This document shows positions 56,301 through 64,000 of a stretch of 64,000 bases of DNA, one piece after another. The notes under the pieces were generated by a model, which saw nothing but the letters and a program-made list of their open reading frames with translations, was not told the DNA's origin and made no database searches. Numbering within the stretch: the first letter of the stretch is position 1; each line of letters starts with the position of its first letter. The position numbers were made by a program, and so were the translations under genes. Origin of the DNA: Isoetes taiwanensis (lineage: Eukaryota > Streptophyta > Lycopodiopsida > Isoetales > Isoetaceae); contig JAJEKV010000262.1 in assembly GCA_021234155.1 (NCBI GenBank), forward strand, positions 188,001-252,000. Reading direction: 5' to 3'.

Positions 56301-56481
56301 CATACCGAGAGGAGATAGATGCAAAATCAAGGGAAAACATTAAGCTTGGCCGCAAACAAAAAAAAAAAAAAACCTAATTAGGTAACGATGCAGATGATGC
56401 CACGTGGCCTAGCGAAATCTCAGCCGCCCAATCTAGGGCGCCATTCAAGACAGACATACACTATAATTTTATAATATAGGA
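53343..56481 (-). mobile_element. Helitron H5, non-autonomous, nested in H6
   Basis: 3' hairpin and CTAG at 53346-53343 (host A at 53342). 5' end TCCTATATTATAAAAT at 56481 (host T), with a duplicated 5' end continuing to 56521. It matches H3 along its full length with short clustered differences. The same exon-like frames occur, e.g. 54945-55163 and 55280-55528. The 213-codon frame of H3 is broken here. Confidence 0.9.
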
Positions 56482-56521
56482 TTCAAGACAGACATACACT
56501 ATAATTTTATAATATATAGGA
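56443..56521. repeat. Tandem duplication of the H5 5' terminus
   Basis: The 38-40 bp terminal segment (ATTCAAGACAGACATACACT and onward to TATAGG) occurs twice head to tail, so the true outer end may be 56481 or 56521. Confidence 0.85.
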
Positions 56522-59009
56522 TAGGATGGCTAGGCAAATCATAACATAGGTTAAAAGATTAATTGCAAGCTTGATAACAAAATGTATTTTTATACAACAT
56601 TCTTGTTATTAAAACATTCATGGGGCCTAAATTTAAATAAATGCCCCCACAATAGAGCGTACATACATTTAAATGAATGCCTCCACAATAGTGTAGTGCT
56701 ATGATACAATGATTTCGATATGGCCATTCAATCTTTATCATATCACACATTAAAGGATTCAATTGGAATTTGTTTACACCAACTTCGAATAAATTTAAAA
56801 TTTGAGTGTTGTGTTTCATCCTCTTACCAAGCATGCATGAAAAGATTGCTACTTATTTTTCAATGTAGGACTAAATTAGATGATTTGTAGTGGCCTTGCA
56901 AATGCAAAGCAACATTGGCATTGCAATGCTATTTTGAATGCGCAGCAATAAAACAACAGCAAGTTTTGAAACTCTAATAAGTGAATGATGAACAATTGTG
57001 AATGGACAATTTTTTGTTCACATATACAAATCAATCAAAGAAAACATTGAAGCTTATTTTTAGAACAGAACTTTCTCTAGAGAGAATATAGATAACGTCC
57101 AAAATATAGAGAATATCAACAGCCGTAGCTAATGCTTTAATAAATAAGAACATATGCTTGTAGTTTCTTGAGAAGGGCATTCCTCAATCTCTTTGAAATC
57201 GAACCCTGACTAAGGAAAGAGCAAGTACCAAACGTAGACAACATTTATTAGGGACGTTTTGGCTGTGATGTTATAATCACATGCCAATGATTGTGACCTT
57301 AGCTGGCATGTCTTGATACGATTGGTGGAGCTAAAAGTGGAACTCTATGGATAACTGCAATATTCAAATGATGGACACCTGATAATATAGAAGTCATGAG
57401 CATAGCACATCAATCGCCTTTGGAATCTTTATGCAGATGCAGCAGGAGCATATAATGTTGTATGGTCTTAACAACCACATGACCATATAAGAGAACTCGA
57501 AAATTGATTCCCTCAAACCTTTAGTTCCAGGACTTCCATAATATGAGAAATATCATTTGGCAAATTTCTTCAAGCCAACCTGCAAGTGTGCTCTAGTTTC
57601 ACCGAGTCTTCATTCTCATATAGTCTGCAATCAGAACCTCCAGAGTAGCATAGTCATGTGATTTTCCCTCACAGACTGATGCACAATTCATGCTTCCAGG
57701 TCTGGCATAATCTCAAGCACGGGAGGTAAATATCTATAATGTGGAAGTCTGCAAGGGAAAAATAAAAGAGAACATGAGCATTAATTCATTTTTTTGCCGC
57801 AAGCATTTAACATATTTCGGGATTAAGAAAGGCAATAGAAGAATCATCACTTAAGCTAATAACACAGATATATTAACTTGAGTAACTGATCAACTGACAG
57901 AATATGCTTTCAAGTATTCAATAACCATATGAATCATAGAAAAATATTACTGGAAGCTTGGGTTAAACGACTAATACCTATCTTCGGTGAAACAATTTGC
58001 TGCTTGCAACATCAATGATGTTGATAATACGTTCATTAGTGGCTGCCTTCAACGGTGCTGGAACCTGAGGTAGATCTGAGTGGTCGCTAACCTCTATTGC
58101 ACCAAAATAGCTCGAGTAGGAAAGTGGCATCTGTTGAAGCAAGTGGCATGTGTAGAAGAAATCATAAATGAAATATCCGATCTGATTGAAACGAAAATAC
58201 TTCTACTTCATAGATCAGAAATGCAAGAAAGCAAGATTGAACTGAGTTCAAATACAATAGCGGAAAAATCCCTTATGTTTCTAAAGTGTTGGAAACAATC
58301 TGATTTCTATGATATGTAAAATAGGGTAGATAGCCTCCTTACAACATATCAAAGATGTAAACTGTTTGTTAGCTGGTAATATTGTTGAGAGAATCCTGAT
58401 AAACCCTCATGTATATCTTCGTAAAATACAAATAGCTGCACCAATTCTTGCTCAAAGAGGTCGAAATGATAGTTGTGTACCTGGCAACTGGAAGAAGAGA
58501 TAACTTCAATTTAACATGTGTTGTTTCTTGTTTCATGTCATGCCCAGCCAGATATTAGAGTGGCGGATTTGCAAATGCCCTATTGTCCAGAAGCTTTGAA
58601 ATTGTTAAACAAAAATCATCCAGCACAACTCTTCTCTCTAGGTTCCTTAGCATTTACCCAACTCGACATTCTAAGGAAGCATAAATATCTATGGAGGTAT
58701 CAAGTTGTTCGTGAATCGCTAGAATAAACCTCGCTGAACTTTCTGACCCTTTCAAAAAAACCCGAGGCCATTGCCATAGCCGTAAGCTCGTTCGCGGATA
58801 CAAAATGAATGTTCTTGATAACAAAATGCCGGATAATAGAGCGACGGTGTTGCAAAATGCCTTACCGGACTTCGATTAGATTAGGACATGGTTATGCCTT
58901 TTGCATCCCCCGCTTGATATGCTAAAAGCCCTTCACATGCTACTTGATATGTTTATCAGATGAAGGAGCGAAGAAGTTGACGAATTTTAGCTTCTTGCTT
59001 CGCCCTTAA
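56522..59009. other. Interior of H6, no recognised gene
   Basis: AT-rich sequence with a GCCCCCACAATAG / GCCTCCACAATAG repeat (about 56642 and 56681). Short open frames at 58080-58319 and 58518-58727 show no family signature. Confidence 0.4.
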
Positions 59010-59400
59010 TCTTCGCCAGATCTGCAAGCTTGATCCATCAGACCCATTGGATGAGGAACCCTGCAAATGCCGCTTTTGAGAGCCATTTTTCTACCTGGCC
59101 GGTTGTACCAAAGGCCCAAGACCTCGAAATACCAAAAGCACCTCGGCCTTGATCATGCCAGAACCCAAAACCGCCAGGAAACCTCAGGCCAAGATGATCT
59201 TGATGGAATCCTCTCTCTTTGTTGCTCAGATTGAAGCTTAGACAACGCTAGTTCCATCAAAAGCTACCACAATCCTAGCGCCATTAGAACACTTGGGCAA
59301 AAGCTCGAAGAAGCAAGGCTATGCCTCAACTTCGACAAAGAGCAAAAGGTCGGAAGGGCGAACGGCCCCTTTTTTTTCCTCGGCCCTCCAAAAATATTCT
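59010..59400 (+). pseudogene. Possible captured coding fragment in H6
   Basis: A plus-strand frame HWMRNPANAAFESHFSTWPV shifts near 59145 to KTARKPQAKMILMESSLFVA. It continues through one TAG (59240) into LAPLEHLGKSSKKQGYAST. A lysine- and serine-rich stretch with coding-like composition lies just inside the Helitron 5' end, where captured host exons are often found. Source gene unknown. Confidence 0.3.
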
Positions 59401-59477
59401 CGGCCGTTGGATTTCATCGGATCATCTCAGCCCTCCAAATTAGGGCGCGGTCCATTACACAACATTATAATATAAGA

Positions 59478-59639
59478 TATTGATGACACAGTTCTTCAAA
59501 AAAAAAAAAAAAATAATGAGCGAAATCCTAGACGCCACCTGGCAATCCGGACTCCACCAATACGTATGCCGTGTTTGAAAATAATAAAGGGGGGTTGTCC
59601 CGCCGAGGGTCCACAATTCAAATTTGAAATTCCAAAGTA
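59478..59639. other. Non-coding spacer with a poly(A) run
   Basis: A run of about 16 A at 59499-59514 lies just right of H6. TTCAAATTTGAAATT-type short palindromes follow. No gene. Confidence 0.4.
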
Positions 59640-59881
59640 TTTGAAAATACACACGTGCGCTAGATATAATGACATCGCGCACGTGTCCCAAATAACATTA
59701 ATAAAGTTTGCCCGACATTAAATGCATGCAAATGGGGGGGAGAATTTGAATTTCAAATTTGAATTTCCATATAAATTCAAATTCAGATCTCGAGTTCCCC
59801 CCATTTATGTTTACTGCTTTCTGCTTTTGAAGCCTTCTCTCTTCAGCGCCTACTTTAGTATATCCATATCCGAGAACTTAC
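59640..59881 (+). promoter_or_regulatory. Promoter with paired G-boxes, RY element and TATA box
   Basis: A 10-bp inverted repeat ACACGTGCGC (59651-59660) / GCGCACGTGT (59677-59686) contains two CACGTG G-boxes. ATGCATGCAAAT (59722-59733) contains the RY core CATGCA. CATATAAATTC (about 59769-59779) fits a TATA box. A CT-rich leader and an ATG follow about 105 bp later. G-box plus RY is the combination used by ABA/ABI3-type seed and desiccation genes. Confidence 0.5.
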
Positions 59882-60010
59882 ATGGCGCAAGTGACTCCCA
59901 AGGTAATTTTTCTTAAATATGGTAGATCTGTGATTTTGGCATTGTTTCTCTAGTTCCAAATCAAGTCACCTCAACTTATGAAACATTTTTTGGAAGATGT
60001 TTTTTACTGA
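59882..60010 (+). CDS. Two short exons of a possible host gene, 25 aa
   Basis: ATG at 59882 opens seven codons (MAQVTPK) to a donor AAG|GTAATT at 59903. An acceptor GTTTCTCTAG ends at 59953. The next exon is in phase and reads FQIKSPQLMKHFLEDVFY before TGA at 60008-60010. A donor before the stop may join further exons; an acceptor CTTACTAG ends at about 60054. The gene cannot be followed beyond about 60.5 kb, where a CACTA-like element begins. No family recognised. The order promoter, TATA, leader, ATG, donor is what makes it credible. Confidence 0.35.
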
Positions 60011-60357
60011 CATGAGCACCTGTATTTCAATTTCTGTCCTTCTATCCTTACTAGTTGTTAGACTGAAGAGTCTGCTATGTATATTCTGTCTTGGTGACTA
60101 GAATGAGCTCCCTCCTCCTTCACGCTGCAGCCTTAAACAATCTGCCTCTGCATGGCCTGCCAATTCAATCCTTTTAAGATTGCATCTTCGGGTATCCATG
60201 CAAGTGCTGATACAAATGAAGGTCGACTCTTTGGGAGTCAAGTAGCCGTTTTGTGTAGCCAGCCATTTTTGTGTAGCCCTATAGAAACAACTGGCCTAAA
60301 TGTGCGCGACAGCCCGAAGAATGTGGTCATGTATTCCTTCCACAGGAAATGGAATAC

Positions 60358-60560
60358 AAACTGGGTAGCCGCCCACTTTACTTGGGCCACCACCACGTGC
60401 AGGGCATCCATTTCGGGTGACCCATGATGTGTTCTCACGTGTAGGAAATGGGACAAATTGGGCGAGCGCCCAATTTACTGTGGCCAGTGTGCTTTGGCCA
60501 TTGTGCTGGAATCCAAAGCTGGGACATTTGCGCCATGTAAATTGGACGGGAGCCCAGTTT
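60358..60560. repeat. Three AAATTGGGCG-type palindromes, ~90 bp apart
   Basis: Members at 60358-60379, 60455-60476 (arms AAATTGGGCG / CGCCCAATTT-like, centre AG) and 60539-60560. Each is followed by TTTACT and preceded by ATGGGAA/ATGTA-type sequence, so here the palindrome is part of a longer diverged unit of about 90 bp. Confidence 0.8.
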
Positions 60561-61261
60561 ACTTTTCCTAGTAGCCCCACTACAAAATTAAAGCCCTGTT
60601 ACGACGTCTATTACGACGTCCAGACGTCGTTTAGACGTCGATGATCGACGTCAAAACGTCGATAAACGACGTCTATTTCGACGTCGGAGCGTCGATAAAC
60701 GACCTTTATGCGTCGCTATACGCGTCGCAACCGCGGCGTCTTAAAGCGACGACCTGACGTCGTTCAACGACGCCACGTACACGTGCCTGCCACGCGGCCG
60801 GCCCGCCATGGCGTCGGGCTGAAGGAAGTTGTCGACGTGGCAGCCGTGTTTGACGCCGTTAAACGACGTCACGCACACGCGGCGCCCACGCGGCGGCGGG
60901 CGGCGTTACCCGGCGCCGTTACCGTTGTCGATGGCGACCATTTTAAACAACGCCGCTTAACGACGTTGCTTAGATGTAAAAAAAAAAAAAAAAAAAATTA
61001 TTTTTTTTTTTTTTTTTAAATTGAAAAAAATAATAATAACACATTTATTATGAATGAAGTTAATACATTTAATTTAAAGCCTATAAAATGAATTTAACCA
61101 ATAAAGAAATATAAGATTTTAACGTCATTAAGTGATGTCGCTTAAATATATTAAAAAAATACAAAAATAAATGAAGCCCCAATTTTTTTAGCTAAATACA
61201 TTAATCAATAAATTAAGCTAAATACATTAATCAATACATTAAGCATATTGAAAATTAAATG

Positions 61262-61586
61262 CTTACCTGGTACAAGGTGGCAAAGTTGTTTTGCACAAAC
61301 AACGCATTTGCTAGGAGTGTACATGCAAAACAATAAATTCAATGATTAGTAAAATATTAGTATAAATAAAAATATTAGTATAAATAAATATATTAGTATC
61401 AATGGGGGAGGGGTGGTTTCAATGACGTCCCCTTCTTGGATAACAATTTAACCTAAATAAAGCATTAGTATTTTATTAGCGTATTGAAAAAACTAAATCC
61501 TTACCGGAAGAGGTGCCAACTTGTTTTGCAAGAACAACACATTTTGCTAGGAGTGTACATGCAAAACAAAAAATTCAATGATTAGA
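61262..61586 (-). repeat. Duplicated exon-like segment inside the CACTA-like element
   Basis: The segments 61262-61350 and about 61500-61586 are related (shared GCTAGGAGTGTACATGCAAA). On the minus strand each reads an open stretch such as LANALFVQNNFATLYQ ending at a GTAAGC/GTAAGG donor. They are probably duplicated exons of a captured or former transposon gene. Confidence 0.4.
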
Positions 61587-62243
61587 AAGAAATAGTATAA
61601 AACAACTAATAAGGAAAAATTTTGGAAAGAAGAAGGGTCTCGCCTTTTAACGACGCCTTCTTAGATGGGAAAAAAAAATTAGAAGAAGAATGGAAGAATT
61701 CAAGAAGAAAAGGCTAAGAAGAAGAGGAGGAACCCAAAATGGGGAGGAAGAAGAACTAAGAAGATGGAGCGCAAAGAGGAGGATTAAGAGTAAGAATTTG
61801 AATAAGAGGAGGAAGTAGTGGTATAAGAGGAGGAAGAATCAAGAAGAAGATGACAAAGGGAATGGAAGAATATGTATGGAAGAAGGATGCAAGAATGGAA
61901 GAAGAAGAATGAAGGTTGAAGGAAGAACAAACAACAAATACAAAAAGCCCTAAATCTACCCAAAAACAAGTTTAGATTCAAAAACGAGTTGGTTGATCCG
62001 CACATACCTTATGAAGCTTGTCTTACACTTAGAATAGACCCCAAAGTAGATCCGCTACCAAAATCGCCTCAAAAATGCTCCTCCATAAGCTTTTGCTTGC
62101 TCGAAAATAAGCGGCGGATTGCCACTTTTTTGATTTAAATCACAATGTCGCCGCGTTTTAACGACGCCGCGGACGTCGTTAAACGACGACAAAAACGCCG
62201 TTGAACGACGTTTGTAACGACAACGTTAACGACGACGAAAAAA

Positions 62244-62274
<31 letters not shown>

Positions 62275-62275
62275 A

Positions 62276-64000
<1,725 letters not shown>

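Larger units (their letters stand above)
53060..59477 (-). mobile_element. Helitron H6, interrupted by Helitron H5
   Basis: 3' hairpin and CTAG at 53063-53060 (host A at 53059) inside Ty3 gag. The only unpaired 5' terminus to the right is TCTTATATTATAATG at 59477 (host T at 59478), so the pair is inferred. Without H5 it is about 3.3 kb. It carries a GGAA repeat (53269-53291) and a coding-like fragment near its 5' end. Joining the flanks keeps the gag frame open for only six codons before a stop, so the original gag start region was already altered or the 5' edge is misassigned. Confidence 0.65.

Overview
The window is nuclear DNA of a land plant and is almost entirely transposable-element sequence. 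Evidence for a plant: Helitron ends of the plant type (5' TC, 3' hairpin then CTAG, inserted between A and T), a CACTA-type terminus, a Ty3 chromovirus with a C-terminal chromodomain, Ty1/copia remains with an initiator-Met-type primer site, spliceosomal splice signals and copies of the plant telomere unit CCCTAAA. The Penelope-type reverse transcriptase hints at a seed-free plant (lycophyte, fern or bryophyte), because I know such elements mainly from those groups and from conifers; this guess is weak. I recognise no intact ordinary host gene, rRNA, tRNA or CRISPR array.

Layout. 1-14.2 kb: AT-rich flank, Helitron H1, a short exon-like host fragment, two convergent broken coding regions (5.4-7.1 kb), small repeats, a cluster of heat-shock elements (9.1-9.26 kb) and a gene-poor stretch. 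14.2-23.8 kb: the best-preserved unit, a retroelement on the minus strand with 2.5-2.7 kb direct repeats. Each repeat carries one ORF, and the single-copy core carries a 509-aa ORF and a 724-aa Penelope-like reverse transcriptase. 23.8-25.7 kb: a palindrome-dense block and an LTR with its polypurine tract. 25.7-35.3 kb: Helitron H2, then a LINE split by Helitron H3. 35.9-40.2 kb: a chromovirus integrase split by a solo LTR and fused to a copia gag/protease remnant. 41.9-50.3 kb: an unidentified gene cluster (a divergent pair of paralogous small genes plus broken larger ones) carrying a dispersed palindrome and interrupted by Helitron H4 with its 1.7 kb polypyrimidine tract. 51.4-59.5 kb: Ty3 gag-protease cut by Helitron H6, which contains H5. 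59.6-64 kb: a promoter with a short first exon, more palindromes, a CACTA-like element, a TA tract and the start of Helitron H7.

How the parts relate. All seven Helitrons lie in the same orientation and are non-autonomous. H3, H5 and H7 share one 3' half. Nesting gives relative ages: LINE before H3, chromovirus before solo LTR, H6 before H5, palindrome cluster before H4. The likeliest undescribed items are the Penelope-like element with ORF-bearing repeats and no visible GIY-YIG endonuclease, and the 22-bp palindrome family tied to an unknown gene cluster.
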